Source: Tenacibaculum piscium (lineage in GTDB: Bacteria > Bacteroidota > Bacteroidia > Flavobacteriales > Flavobacteriaceae). From it: 64,000 nt of DNA. Every line of letters starts with the position of its first letter. The stretch's first letter is position 1. A program made the translations under genes and the position numbers. The stretch lies in the NCBI RefSeq assembly GCF_021390715.1, contig NZ_JAJGWT010000011.1:36102-100101 (forward strand), read 5' to 3'. Below, piece by piece: positions 52,894 to 61,964 of this stretch. The notes beneath the pieces were generated by a model. It did not search any database. It was not told where the DNA came from and saw only the letters and a program-made list of their open reading frames with translations.

Positions 52894-55692
52894 TTAGAAA
52901 GAAAGGCTTAGTCCTAAACTAAGTTGTTGCCCTTTTTTATATAACTGAACAGTTTCATTAGTTTCAATACCTGTACTTGTATTTCTAACTAATTGTGTTT
53001 GTTTAATTTCAGGATTTAATAAATTTTTACCGACTAATTTAACTGTTAAGTATTTTGTAATTTCTTTACTAAGAATTGCATCTAAAGTAAAAAAACCTTT
53101 TTGAATAATTTGGTCATTATATAAAGTAGCTCTATCATCTTGACTACGAGGTGCTCCTAAAGAAAATATTTTATCTGAAGAATAGTTTCCTGTTACTGTT
53201 CCGATGAAAGGTTTTTCCGTTTGTGAGTTATAACTTACAGAACCATTGAAAATAAAGTTAGAAGCTCCTTGTAATTTTGATTCTGTTACATCTTTATATT
53301 GAAATTCTTTATGTAAATCTTGATTTAAATACATTACAGTAACATTTCCAGTTGCACTTAATAAGCTTTTTTCGTCTTCATTTTTAATCAATCCAACTTT
53401 TCCTTCCACTTCTAAACCTAACACATCTGCTTTATCTCCAGTGTTTTCAAAAATGAAGTTTCCTGATGAACCTCTTGTTAATCCTAAGTTGATAGGATTT
53501 TTAATTTGCTTATAAAATACTGTTGCCGATACCAATTCTTCTCTACTTGGAAAGAATTCCCATTTTAAATCGATATTATAAATATCTGATTTTTCTAAAT
53601 CAAGATTTCCTCTGGTAACACGTCCTGTTGGCGATACATATTCTAAAGGAGCAAGTTCTTTAAACTCTGGTAATGTTTGTGTTACACTTGAAGCGAAACG
53701 TAGGTAATTTTTTTCGTTCAATTCGTATTTTAAATTTACACTAGGATAAAGACCTTCGTATTTTTTATTCAAACTACCAATTCGTTCTTTTCCTGTTATT
53801 TGATCGATATAATTGGCAACACTCCAATCCATGTTTATTTCATCTTTCTCAAAACGCAATCCTAAGTTTCCTGAAAGTTTTTCATCAAGTTGAAAATCAA
53901 AATTTACAAAAGCTGCATAAGCTTTTAAATCTGCTGAATACGTATCATTTGGACGAACTTTTAATTCTAAATTAGGATATAAATCAGGATTAAAATTACT
54001 AGCAGTAAAAGTATCGGTAATATTATCAACTGAAGGAGCTTTCATTCCTTTCGCTTTCACACCTACAAATAATGATTTAAAACTTCTTTCTTTTTTACGG
54101 ATATTTATTCCATAATTTAAAGCGTGTGGTTTCTTTTCGAATTCATCAGCACTTTGTCCTAAAGCAAGTTTATTTTGAATTAATGCATTATAATCGTTGT
54201 CTTCAATTTTCTGGCTTGATTTACGTTGTTGATAATCTCCAACGTGTGCATATTGAATTTGTGATGAAGGTTTTTCAGGATCTAAAATATTTACTTCATT
54301 TCTAATTCTGTTAGGTTCTTCAGCTAACACAAAGTTGTAACCTCCAGCCCAGTTTAACGTATTGTTTTCGTCTAACTTGTGCTCTCCCATTAATTGGTTT
54401 ACAAAAAGTGTTGTTTGTTTAAAATTTTGATCTCTTACAAAAGCACCATATTCACTAGGATCTTGATCGTAAACATATCCGAAACCTTTTCTTCCTTGTT
54501 CGTATAATAAGTCTTGACTTTTATTTACAACTAAAGTATTGTACTTTAATTTATTGTTGTCATTTAACTTTAAACTGAAATTGATATATCCTGTTGCGTT
54601 GGTATTTGTAATATATTTTTCAGTGTCATGTTGTTCATTATAAGAAAAACCTTTATCTAAAATATTCGCTTTATAACTTCTAAATAATCCTTCTTGATAA
54701 CTATTTGAAGAAGAGTAAGAAGCCGATGCTACAAATTTTAAAGCTTTTCCGAAGATGTCAAATTTATAACCACCACCGATAGAAGCGCCATAATTAAAAG
54801 GAATATTGGTTGTTTTCGTATCCCAACCTTGTCTTGTTAAAGCGTCTTGTAAGGCGTATTTTTTCTCATGAAAACCAAAAGTAACATCTTCATTGATGAT
54901 TGTTTTTCTAAAATCACTTAATTCCATAACATTGGTATTACTACCTCCGCTTAAACCGATTTTAATTCCTTTTTTAGAAAATTCTTTTGAAATAATATTT
55001 ACAGAACCAGAACCTTGATCTGCATAATTATTAGTGGTATATGTTTTCGAAATTCCTACATTTTGAATGATGTTGGTATTAAATAAGTTTAGGTTGATAT
55101 TTTTATTATTTACATTATCCGAAGGAACAGGCAAACCGTTCATTGAGGTTGATAAATAACGATCTCCTAAACCACGAATATAAATATCGCCAGTACCTTC
55201 ACTTTTAGTTACTCCTGATATTTTAGTAGTTGCTGCCGCGGCGTTACTAACTCCTTTTTTTGATAATTCTTGCGCTCCAATACTTTCAATAATTACAGTT
55301 GCTTTCTTTTGTTGTAATAACAAAGCACTTTCTTTTTCTCTACTAACGGTTGCTTTAATTTCAATTTCGTCTAAAGAAACGCCTTCACTAGCACCAAGTT
55401 GTTGGTTTACAACTAAATTTTGATTTGCTTTTACAGCAATTGCTTTTTCAACGGTTTGATATCCTACAAAACTAAATACAATTGTTTGACTTCCACTTGG
55501 AACACTTAAAGAGTATTTACCATCCATATCAGTGGTTGCTCCAATTGTTGTTCCTTTAATAAAAACATTTGCGAAAGGGAGTACTTCTCCGTTCATCTCT
55601 TTATCAGAAATCGTACCTGATACCGTTCCTTTATCTTGTGCATACACAAAACTACAAAGGCTTAAAAGAGTAATAATTATTAATTTTTTCAT
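52894..55692 (-). CDS. TonB-dependent receptor with CarboxypepD_reg-like domain (932 aa)
   Basis: The signal peptide (KKLIIITLLSLCSFVYAQ) is followed by a CarboxypepD_reg-like domain at about 20-105 (GTVSGTISDKEMNGEVLPFA, then GATTDMDGKYSLSVPSG, VFSFVGYQT). The plug domain (SKKGVSNAAAATTKISGV, GDIYIRGLGDRYLSTSMNGL) and the 22-stranded barrel to the C-terminal LGLSLSF follow. It is an outer-membrane importer driven by TonB. The lipoprotein gene downstream on the same strand, past a terminator, is the probable partner. The substrate is not readable from sequence. Confidence 0.92.
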   Translation of the reverse strand: MKKLIIITLLSLCSFVYAQDKGTVSGTISDKEMNGEVLPFANVFIKGTTIGATTDMDGKYSLSVPSGSQTIVFSFVGYQTVEKAIAVKANQNLVVNQQLGASEGVSLDEIEIKATVSREKESALLLQQKKATVIIESIGAQELSKKGVSNAAAATTKISGVTKSEGTGDIYIRGLGDRYLSTSMNGLPVPSDNVNNKNINLNLFNTNIIQNVGISKTYTTNNYADQGSGSVNIISKEFSKKGIKIGLSGGSNTNVMELSDFRKTIINEDVTFGFHEKKYALQDALTRQGWDTKTTNIPFNYGASIGGGYKFDIFGKALKFVASASYSSSNSYQEGLFRSYKANILDKGFSYNEQHDTEKYITNTNATGYINFSLKLNDNNKLKYNTLVVNKSQDLLYEQGRKGFGYVYDQDPSEYGAFVRDQNFKQTTLFVNQLMGEHKLDENNTLNWAGGYNFVLAEEPNRIRNEVNILDPEKPSSQIQYAHVGDYQQRKSSQKIEDNDYNALIQNKLALGQSADEFEKKPHALNYGINIRKKERSFKSLFVGVKAKGMKAPSVDNITDTFTASNFNPDLYPNLELKVRPNDTYSADLKAYAAFVNFDFQLDEKLSGNLGLRFEKDEINMDWSVANYIDQITGKERIGSLNKKYEGLYPSVNLKYELNEKNYLRFASSVTQTLPEFKELAPLEYVSPTGRVTRGNLDLEKSDIYNIDLKWEFFPSREELVSATVFYKQIKNPINLGLTRGSSGNFIFENTGDKADVLGLEVEGKVGLIKNEDEKSLLSATGNVTVMYLNQDLHKEFQYKDVTESKLQGASNFIFNGSVSYNSQTEKPFIGTVTGNYSSDKIFSLGAPRSQDDRATLYNDQIIQKGFFTLDAILSKEITKYLTVKLVGKNLLNPEIKQTQLVRNTSTGIETNETVQLYKKGQQLSLGLSLSF

Positions 55693-55854
55693 TATACGTA
55701 ATACTTATCTTGGGTTCTTAATATATACACTGCAAATCTGATGCTATGTTGTAAATCTAATGTTACTTGAAAATTATGGTTGCTTTATTAGAATGTTTCT
55801 TTAATGTTAATTAAGTCGATATTAAGGGATCTAATATTAAGTTAATATTACGAA

Positions 55855-55887
55855 AAACAGGGAGCTTTATGGTAAAACTCCCTGTTT
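55855..55887 (-). terminator. Terminator of the metal-locus TonB receptor gene
   Basis: AAACAGGGAG and CTCCCTGTTT are 10-base arms with a 13-base loop, 33 bases past the receptor stop on the minus strand. Confidence 0.75.
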
Positions 55888-55919
55888 CAGTACATTATAA
55901 AATGTATTATTTTAAATGC

Positions 55920-58262
55920 TTATTGAAATATTTTAAAGCCTAGTGTATATGTTCTTGGCGTTGCGGGTCCATATATGAAATTGCTATCTCGTTCTTTTCC
56001 AATATCAAACGTTGTTTGATATTCATCAAAAAGATTTTTAACACCTGCCGAAACTTCAATATTAGTTTTTAAGTTTTCCAACTTAAAATTGTAGCTAGTT
56101 TTGATTCCGACATTAAAAAAATTAGGTGATTTTAGGTATTCATCTTGTGTTAAATTTTTATCCGAAGCTAAATGTAATACGTCCATTTCTCCAGTATAAA
56201 CAAGGTTTAATGCGGTTTTAAATTTTTGATTTGGCGTATAAGTTGCTGTTGCATATCCATAAGTTTTCGGTGTTCTTAAAAACTCTTTTTTGTTTTCAAG
56301 AGCATCCGAATTATTTACAGCGGTATTGTATTTACTAGATTGATACGTAAAACCTGCATCAAACTGAAAAATTCCATCATAATTCAAGCGTGTTTCTAGG
56401 GTAATTCCATTTACAACAGCGCCATCACCATTTCTTTTTTTGAAAACTTCTCCAAATTCATCTTCGCCAATTCCTTCTAAATAAAAAGCATCGTTTAATT
56501 CGGTATAAAAACTTTCAACAGTAAATCCATAGATATAATATTCGGTTGGTTTATCATAATTAAAAGATACGGTATAGCTATTTGAGCGTTCTTTTTTTAA
56601 GTCATCGGCAAGTTGTACTCTTGAGATTCCACCACCTGCAAAGGCCATATGTAAATCAGTATCAAAAGCTTGTGGCGCTCTAAAACCAGTTCCCCAAGTG
56701 GCGCGTAGTTGTGCTTTTTCGAAGGGTTTAAATAATACCGAAACACGAGGACTTGCTACATTATTAGTAATTGATTTCTTTGTTTTATCTTTATTGAGCG
56801 CTTCTAATTTATGATGATCGTAACGGACTCCTGCTAATAAATTCCATTTATTATTGATTTCCCAATCACTTTGAAAGAAGAAACCGTAGTTTTGAGTAAG
56901 TTGGTCTACTTTATATTCATAGGCTTTAATTTCATCAAAAACATCATCTTGTACAAATTCCGACCCGATAGTAAGTACGTTATTTCCTTTTAAGAAATCT
57001 TCTAATTGATGATTAAATTGAAGTCCTCCTTGAAGCGTGGTTGTATCTGAGTTTCCGTACGGCGGATTTGCTAGATGCACGGTATCTTCGATTACATTTT
57101 GAGTTCCAGGACGGATTCCTGTATAATGATCTCTTCCTGTATATTGAGAAGCAAAATATGTAATTAACGAACTTTTATCATCATTAAAATTAAGTTGATA
57201 ATCAACATTTCCAACATATACATCGTGTACTCTTTCTTCGGATTGCAGGGCAAAATGCGGTGCATTTTCAATCATTTCACCACCATAACGATATTCGTTC
57301 ATTTTGCTAAAATTGATTTCTATTTTTTGATTATCGGTAGGTAAGAAAAACAAATTAGCACCAAAAGAGTTGTTTTTTAATTTCGGAAGTTCGGAGAAAT
57401 TATCATCATTATGGTCATAAATTTCACGAGTTCTATTATTGATAAAAAATGAAACTCCTGCATTTTTATCTTCATTAACGACCGTTGCATTTCCTGCAAT
57501 AATATGGTCGGAAGTTCCTTTAAAATTTTGATAATTATAGCCAATACTAAAGTTGTTTTTCTTTGGGATTTTGGTAATTACATTCACCGTTCCACCGATG
57601 GCACTTGAGCCGTATAAAGCCGAGCCACCGCCACGAACTACTTCAATTCTATCAATCATATTAGTTGGAATTTGTTCCAAACCATACAAACCAGTTAGCG
57701 GGCTAAAAATTGGGCGACCATTGATTAAAATCTGCGAATATCCACCAGATAAACCATTCATTCTAAGTTGTGTATAATTACAAGTTTGACAATCAGTTTC
57801 TACACGTAAACCCGTTTGAAACTTCAATCCTTCGGATAAATTACAAGCTTGTACATCGGCTAACGTTTGGCTGTTTATTACGTTTACAATCACAGGGTTT
57901 TTGGTACTTCGTCTGTCTGTTCGAGTTCCTGTTACCGTAATTTGATCTAATAATTCGGCGTGTTCTGTCAGGCTAAAATCAATAATTGTTACTTTTTCTT
58001 TGGATATATTTATTCTTTTTTGAGAAGACATAAATCCGATAGCAGAAGTAATTAACGTAACTTTTTTCTGATTGTTTAGCTTGATATTCTCTAAAAGAAA
58101 CACGCCATTTTCATCGGCAGTTACGCCAAGATTGGTGTTTTTAACCAAGATATTCGCAAACGGTAATATGGCACCTTTGGAAGTGGTTATTTTTCCTTTG
58201 ATTGTTTGTGCTTTAGCAAACGATGCAATTAATATAAAAGTAAATAAGAGTAATTTTTTCAT
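55920..58262 (-). CDS. TonB-dependent metal/siderophore receptor divergent from mntR (780 aa)
   Basis: The ATG at 58262 was chosen over an adjacent GTG. The signal peptide (KKLLLFTFILIASFAKAQ) is followed by a CarboxypepD_reg-like domain (IKGKITTSKGAILPFANILV). The plug has LDQITVTGTRTDRRSTKNP, an unusual Cys-containing segment VETDCQTCNYTQLRMNGL, and VVRGGGSALYGSSAIGGTVN. The C-terminal barrel ends in PRTYTLGFKIFQ. It resembles FepA/CirA-type receptors. Sharing a regulatory region with an MntR homologue and an ABC metal importer, it probably brings Mn, Zn or Fe (free or chelated) across the outer membrane. Confidence 0.9.
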   Translation of the reverse strand: MKKLLLFTFILIASFAKAQTIKGKITTSKGAILPFANILVKNTNLGVTADENGVFLLENIKLNNQKKVTLITSAIGFMSSQKRINISKEKVTIIDFSLTEHAELLDQITVTGTRTDRRSTKNPVIVNVINSQTLADVQACNLSEGLKFQTGLRVETDCQTCNYTQLRMNGLSGGYSQILINGRPIFSPLTGLYGLEQIPTNMIDRIEVVRGGGSALYGSSAIGGTVNVITKIPKKNNFSIGYNYQNFKGTSDHIIAGNATVVNEDKNAGVSFFINNRTREIYDHNDDNFSELPKLKNNSFGANLFFLPTDNQKIEINFSKMNEYRYGGEMIENAPHFALQSEERVHDVYVGNVDYQLNFNDDKSSLITYFASQYTGRDHYTGIRPGTQNVIEDTVHLANPPYGNSDTTTLQGGLQFNHQLEDFLKGNNVLTIGSEFVQDDVFDEIKAYEYKVDQLTQNYGFFFQSDWEINNKWNLLAGVRYDHHKLEALNKDKTKKSITNNVASPRVSVLFKPFEKAQLRATWGTGFRAPQAFDTDLHMAFAGGGISRVQLADDLKKERSNSYTVSFNYDKPTEYYIYGFTVESFYTELNDAFYLEGIGEDEFGEVFKKRNGDGAVVNGITLETRLNYDGIFQFDAGFTYQSSKYNTAVNNSDALENKKEFLRTPKTYGYATATYTPNQKFKTALNLVYTGEMDVLHLASDKNLTQDEYLKSPNFFNVGIKTSYNFKLENLKTNIEVSAGVKNLFDEYQTTFDIGKERDSNFIYGPATPRTYTLGFKIFQ

Positions 58263-58284
58263 CACTGTATGATTATTTTTTTAG

Positions 58285-58350
58285 TTTAGACTTGTTTTAA
58301 ATTTAATGCAAACATAAAATAATTTTTAGACTTGTCTAAAAATTATTTTA
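58285..58350. promoter_or_regulatory. MntR/DtxR-type operator region between the receptor gene and mntR
   Basis: A perfect inverted repeat with 17-base arms and a TT centre spans 58315-58350; its core is TTTTTAGAC-TT-GTCTAAAAA (58323-58342). A weaker second site, TTTAGACTTGTTTTAA, lies at 58285-58300. The TTTAGAC-nn-GTCTAAA type is what I would expect for an MntR-family repressor. Two sites in the shared upstream region would let MntR control both the receptor and its own operon. Confidence 0.72.
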
Positions 58351-58366
58351 TATAAATGAAAAATTA

Positions 58367-58374
58367 TATCTTTG
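58367..58374 (+). promoter_or_regulatory. -7 promoter box of the mntR operon
   Basis: TATCTTTG fits TAnnTTTG, placed 17 bases past the operator and 29 bases before the ATG at 58404. It lies downstream of the earlier in-frame ATG at 58356, which is therefore unlikely to be the start. Confidence 0.55.
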
Positions 58375-58403
58375 TCCTATTAAAAAAATACTATCAAAAA
58401 AAG

Positions 58404-59060
58404 ATGTTTAGTCAATCAGAAGAAAATTATATTAAAACAATTTATCATTTAGCCTTAGTATCCGATAAAGGAATTACCACTAACGCAATTGCAAATATGT
58501 TGGTTACCAAAGCATCATCGGTAACCGATATGATTAAAAAATTATCCGATAAGAAATTAGTTGTTTATAAAAAATATCAAGGCGTTACTTTAACTAATTT
58601 TGGTAAAAAAACGGCTGCTAATATTATTCGGAAACACCGTTTATGGGAGGTTTTTTTAGTTGAAAAACTTAATTTTTCTTGGGATGAAGTCCATGAGGTT
58701 GCCGAACAATTGGAACATATACATTCGCCCAAATTAATTGATGAATTAGATGCATTTTTAGGACATCCGAAAACAGATCCGCATGGCGACCCAATCCCTG
58801 ATAAACAAGGGAATTTACCCCAAATCAAAAAAAGTTTATTAGCAACATTGCATAAAAATGAACAAGGAGTTTGTGTGGGCGTAAATGATACTTCTTCCGA
58901 ATTTTTACGCTTTTTAGATAAACAAGAAATCGGCTTAGGACAACATATTCAAATACTGGATAAAGAACCTTTTGATGATTCGTTTTTAGTGAAAATAAAT
59001 GATAAAATAATGACCATTTCAAACAAAGTTGCCAATAATATTTATATTCAAAAAATCTAA
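58404..59060 (+). CDS. mntR: MntR/DtxR-family metal-dependent repressor (218 aa)
   Basis: Represses metal uptake genes when Mn or Fe is bound. The winged helix covers residues about 1-60 (EENYIKTIYHLALVSDKGIT, ANMLVTKASSVTDMIKKLSD). The metal-binding and dimerisation domain has RKHRLWEVFLVEKLNFSWDE, then VHEVAEQLEHIHSPKLIDEL and GHPKTDPHGDPIPDKQGNLP. The C-terminal FeoA/SH3-like domain is at about 150-218. I chose the ATG at 58404 because the upstream ATG at 58356 precedes the promoter box. It heads a five-gene metal-import operon. Confidence 0.93.
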   Translation: MFSQSEENYIKTIYHLALVSDKGITTNAIANMLVTKASSVTDMIKKLSDKKLVVYKKYQGVTLTNFGKKTAANIIRKHRLWEVFLVEKLNFSWDEVHEVAEQLEHIHSPKLIDELDAFLGHPKTDPHGDPIPDKQGNLPQIKKSLLATLHKNEQGVCVGVNDTSSEFLRFLDKQEIGLGQHIQILDKEPFDDSFLVKINDKIMTISNKVANNIYIQKI

Positions 59061-59083
59061 AAAAAAGCAAAATTCTAAAAAAC

Positions 59084-59995
59084 ATGAAAAAAATATACTT
59101 AATACTCCTAGTTTTATTAGCGATTAGCTGTAAAACATCCGAAGAAAAAAAAGATGGAAAATTAAATATCGTAACCACCACTACAATGGTTACCGATTTG
59201 GTGAAAAATATCGGTGGCGATAAAATAAATGTAAATGGATTAATGGGTTCAGGTGTTGATCCGCATTTATACAAAGCCAGTGAAGGCGACGTTTCTAAGC
59301 TTTTTAATGCCGATATTATTATTTACAGTGGATTGCATTTAGAAGGAAAACTAGTAGAGGTTTTTGAAAAAATGGAACATCAACATAAAAAAACTATCGA
59401 AATTTCAGATGCAATTGCTAAAAAAGATTTGATAGGTTCAGAATTATTTGCCTCAAATTATGATCCGCATATTTGGTTCGATATTACTAATTGGACAAAA
59501 ATGACTTCTTATCTTGCTGATAAATTAGCCGAAATAGATACTGAAAATGCCACGTTTTATAAAAATAATGCTAAAATTTATCTCGATAAATTACAGGATT
59601 TAAACATAAAAGTAACACAAAAAATCAATGAATTATCCGAAGAAAAAAGAATTTTAGTAACCGCTCACGATGCGTTTAATTATTTCGGAAGACAACACAA
59701 ATTCAATGTCGTTGGTTTGCAAGGATTATCAACAGCTACCGAAGCAGGCGTTCAAGATGTTCAAAAATTAGCAAAATTTATTATCGAACATAAAGTAAAA
59801 GCAATTTTTGTAGAAACCTCTGTGCCAAAACGAACTATTGAAGCTTTACAAGCAGCCGTAAAATCAAAAGGACACGAAGTTGTTATTGGTGGAACGCTAT
59901 ATTCTGATGCTTTAGGAAGCGCAGGAACCACTGAAGGAACGTATATCGGAATGTATAAAGCAAACGTAAATACAATTGTTAATTCATTAAAATAA
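59084..59995 (+). CDS. Metal ABC transporter substrate-binding lipoprotein, TroA/MntA type (303 aa)
   Basis: Cluster A-I periplasmic binding protein for Mn, Zn or Fe. The lipoprotein signal ends LVLLAISCKTS (Cys near 17). Metal ligands by family position are the His in GVDPHLYKASEGD, His in YDPHIWFDITNW, His in LVTAHDAFNYFGRQH, and Asp in GGTLYSDALGSAGT. The His-rich loop typical of ZnuA is absent, which leans towards Mn or Fe. It is the second gene of the operon, 23 bases after mntR. Confidence 0.93.
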   Translation: MKKIYLILLVLLAISCKTSEEKKDGKLNIVTTTTMVTDLVKNIGGDKINVNGLMGSGVDPHLYKASEGDVSKLFNADIIIYSGLHLEGKLVEVFEKMEHQHKKTIEISDAIAKKDLIGSELFASNYDPHIWFDITNWTKMTSYLADKLAEIDTENATFYKNNAKIYLDKLQDLNIKVTQKINELSEEKRILVTAHDAFNYFGRQHKFNVVGLQGLSTATEAGVQDVQKLAKFIIEHKVKAIFVETSVPKRTIEALQAAVKSKGHEVVIGGTLYSDALGSAGTTEGTYIGMYKANVNTIVNSLK

Positions 59996-60049
59996 AAACG
60001 TATAATTTATACTGATAATCTAAAACGTATAATAATAAAAGAACAGTTA

Positions 60050-60790
60050 ATGAGCGATATAAAATATGCCGTAACCGTGGACGATTTAACGGTTGCTTAT
60101 AATTACAAACCCGTACTTTGGGATATTGATTTAGCCATTCCCGAAGGCGTTTTAATGGCGATTGTTGGACCAAACGGTGCAGGAAAATCGACCTTAATAA
60201 AATCAATTTTAGGCATTATAAAACCGATTGCGGGAAGCGTTGCGATATTTGGAGAGTCCTATGAAAAACAACGAAAGTTAGTCGCTTATGTGCCACAAAA
60301 AGGAAGTGTCGATTGGGATTTTCCAACCACAGCTTTAGATGTCGTTACCATGGGAACTTACGGAAGTTTAGGGTGGATAAAACGCCCAGGAAATGCACAG
60401 AAAAAAATCGCCTTAGAAGCTTTGGAAAAAGTAGGAATGTTAGCCTTTAAAAATCGCCAAATTTCACAACTTTCAGGCGGACAACAACAGCGTGTTTTTT
60501 TGGCCAGAGCTTTGGCGCAAAATGCATCTATTTATTTTATGGATGAGCCATTTCAAGGCGTAGATGCAACTACCGAAATTACGATTATCAATATTTTAAA
60601 AGAATTACGAAAAGCAGGCAAAACAGTAATTGTAGTGCATCACGATTTGCAAACTGTTCCTGAATATTTTGATTGGGTTACTTTTTTAAATGTCAAAAAA
60701 ATCGCCACAGGACCGGTTAAAGAAATTTTTAATGATGATAATTTAACCAAAACGTACGGAATTAATTATAAAGTAAGTGTACAACAATAA
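60050..60790 (+). CDS. Metal ABC transporter ATPase (246 aa)
   Basis: ATP-binding subunit of the MntB/ZnuC/SitB class. Walker A is [16 protein letters not shown], signature [17 protein letters not shown], Walker [18 protein letters not shown], and switch His in [15 protein letters not shown]. The segment [20 protein letters not shown] is characteristic of the Mn/Zn importers. Its stop codon overlaps the start of the first permease gene (TAATG), indicating translational coupling. Confidence 0.96.
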   Translation: MSDIKYAVTVDDLTVAYNYKPVLWDIDLAIPEGVLMAIVGPNGAGKSTLIKSILGIIKPIAGSVAIFGESYEKQRKLVAYVPQKGSVDWDFPTTALDVVTMGTYGSLGWIKRPGNAQKKIALEALEKVGMLAFKNRQISQLSGGQQQRVFLARALAQNASIYFMDEPFQGVDATTEITIINILKELRKAGKTVIVVHHDLQTVPEYFDWVTFLNVKKIATGPVKEIFNDDNLTKTYGINYKVSVQQ

Positions 60791-61920
60791 TGGATTTACA
60801 AGAATATTTTAAGCTCGTTTTTTCAGATTATACCCTTCGAACAATTACCATTGGAACGGCTATTTTAGGAGCTATTTGTGGTATGCTAGGAAGTTTTGCC
60901 GTATTGAGAAAACAAAGTTTACTAGGCGATGCCATTTCACACGCATCGCTTCCTGGGATAGCTATTGCCTTTTTAATTACAGGCACAAAAGATACGAATG
61001 TATTATTATTAGGTGCTTTAATTAGTGGAATAATTGGCGCTTTTTGGATTCGTAGTATCGTAAAAAATACGCATTTAAAAACTGATACCGCTTTAGGATT
61101 AATATTGTCTGTTTTCTTCGGATTTGGAATGTTATTATTAACTTTTATTCAAAAACAGCCCAATGCAAATCAGTCTGGATTGGATAAATTTTTATTTGGT
61201 CAGGCAGCAACTTTATTAGCCAAAGATGTGTGGTTTATGGCAATTGTAACGGCAATTTGTTTGGGTGTCTTATTACTTTTTTGGAAAGAATTTAAACTCT
61301 TATTATTTGATGCCGATTATGCAAAAACTTTAGGATTTAACATCCAATTTATTGATGCGTTAATTACGAGTTTTATTGTGTTGGCAATCGTTTTAGGTTT
61401 GCAAACCGTGGGCGTAGTTTTAATGAGTGCGATGTTATTAGCTCCCGCCGCCGCCGCACGTCAATGGACAAATAGTTTGAGTACGATGGTAGTTTTAGCA
61501 GCGATTTTCGGAGCATTTTCAGGGGTTGTAGGAACAGGTATTAGTGCGAGTCAAGCAAATTTATCAACAGGTCCTGTAATTGTTTTGGTTGCCGCAGTTT
61601 TTGTGGTGTTTTCTTTTATTTTTTCGCCCTCAAGAGGATTGCTTTTTCGTCAAATTCGTTTTTTGAAAAACAGACGTGATTTAGAATTACACAAAACACT
61701 TTCTTTTATGTTTGATTTAGTGAAAACTCATCAAGATAAATCGCATCCTCATGCTGTAAAAATTTTAAATAATTTTCAAGGATATACGATCGGAACATTA
61801 AAAAAACTAGAAGAAAAAAAATATATAAAAGTACAGGGAAAAATGTGGTCAATGACAGAAGAAGGATACCAATTTGCAGGTAATTTATATAATCAAAATA
61901 TAGATGATTTAGAAAAATAA
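60790..61920 (+). CDS. Metal ABC permease with C-terminal winged-helix-like domain (376 aa)
   Basis: Residues about 1-275 are an ABC-3 (MntB/ZnuB-type) permease: SFAVLRKQSLLGDAISHASL, PGIAIAFLITGTKD and VGVVLMSAMLLAPAAAARQW are typical. Ordinary family members end near residue 280. Here a cytoplasmic tail of about 90 residues follows (LHKTLSFMFDLVKTHQDK, HAVKILNNFQGYTIGTLKKL, KKYIKVQGKMWSMTEEGYQF). The tail has the helix-helix-helix-wing pattern of a winged-helix domain. Its function is unknown; the next permease has a similar tail. Confidence 0.93.
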   Translation: MDLQEYFKLVFSDYTLRTITIGTAILGAICGMLGSFAVLRKQSLLGDAISHASLPGIAIAFLITGTKDTNVLLLGALISGIIGAFWIRSIVKNTHLKTDTALGLILSVFFGFGMLLLTFIQKQPNANQSGLDKFLFGQAATLLAKDVWFMAIVTAICLGVLLLFWKEFKLLLFDADYAKTLGFNIQFIDALITSFIVLAIVLGLQTVGVVLMSAMLLAPAAAARQWTNSLSTMVVLAAIFGAFSGVVGTGISASQANLSTGPVIVLVAAVFVVFSFIFSPSRGLLFRQIRFLKNRRDLELHKTLSFMFDLVKTHQDKSHPHAVKILNNFQGYTIGTLKKLEEKKYIKVQGKMWSMTEEGYQFAGNLYNQNIDDLEK

Positions 61921-61964
61921 TCATCAAAATAATTTAAAAAAACACTAAAAAATAACGAACTAAA

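Noticed and set aside
58356..58403. Earlier ATG for mntR giving 16 extra residues
   Set aside because: The TAnnTTTG box at 58367-58374 lies downstream of it, and the conserved domain starts at the ATG at 58404.
58577..59274. Minus-strand frames opposite mntR and the metal-binding lipoprotein gene
   Set aside because: Both overlap well-supported genes of known families on the other strand.
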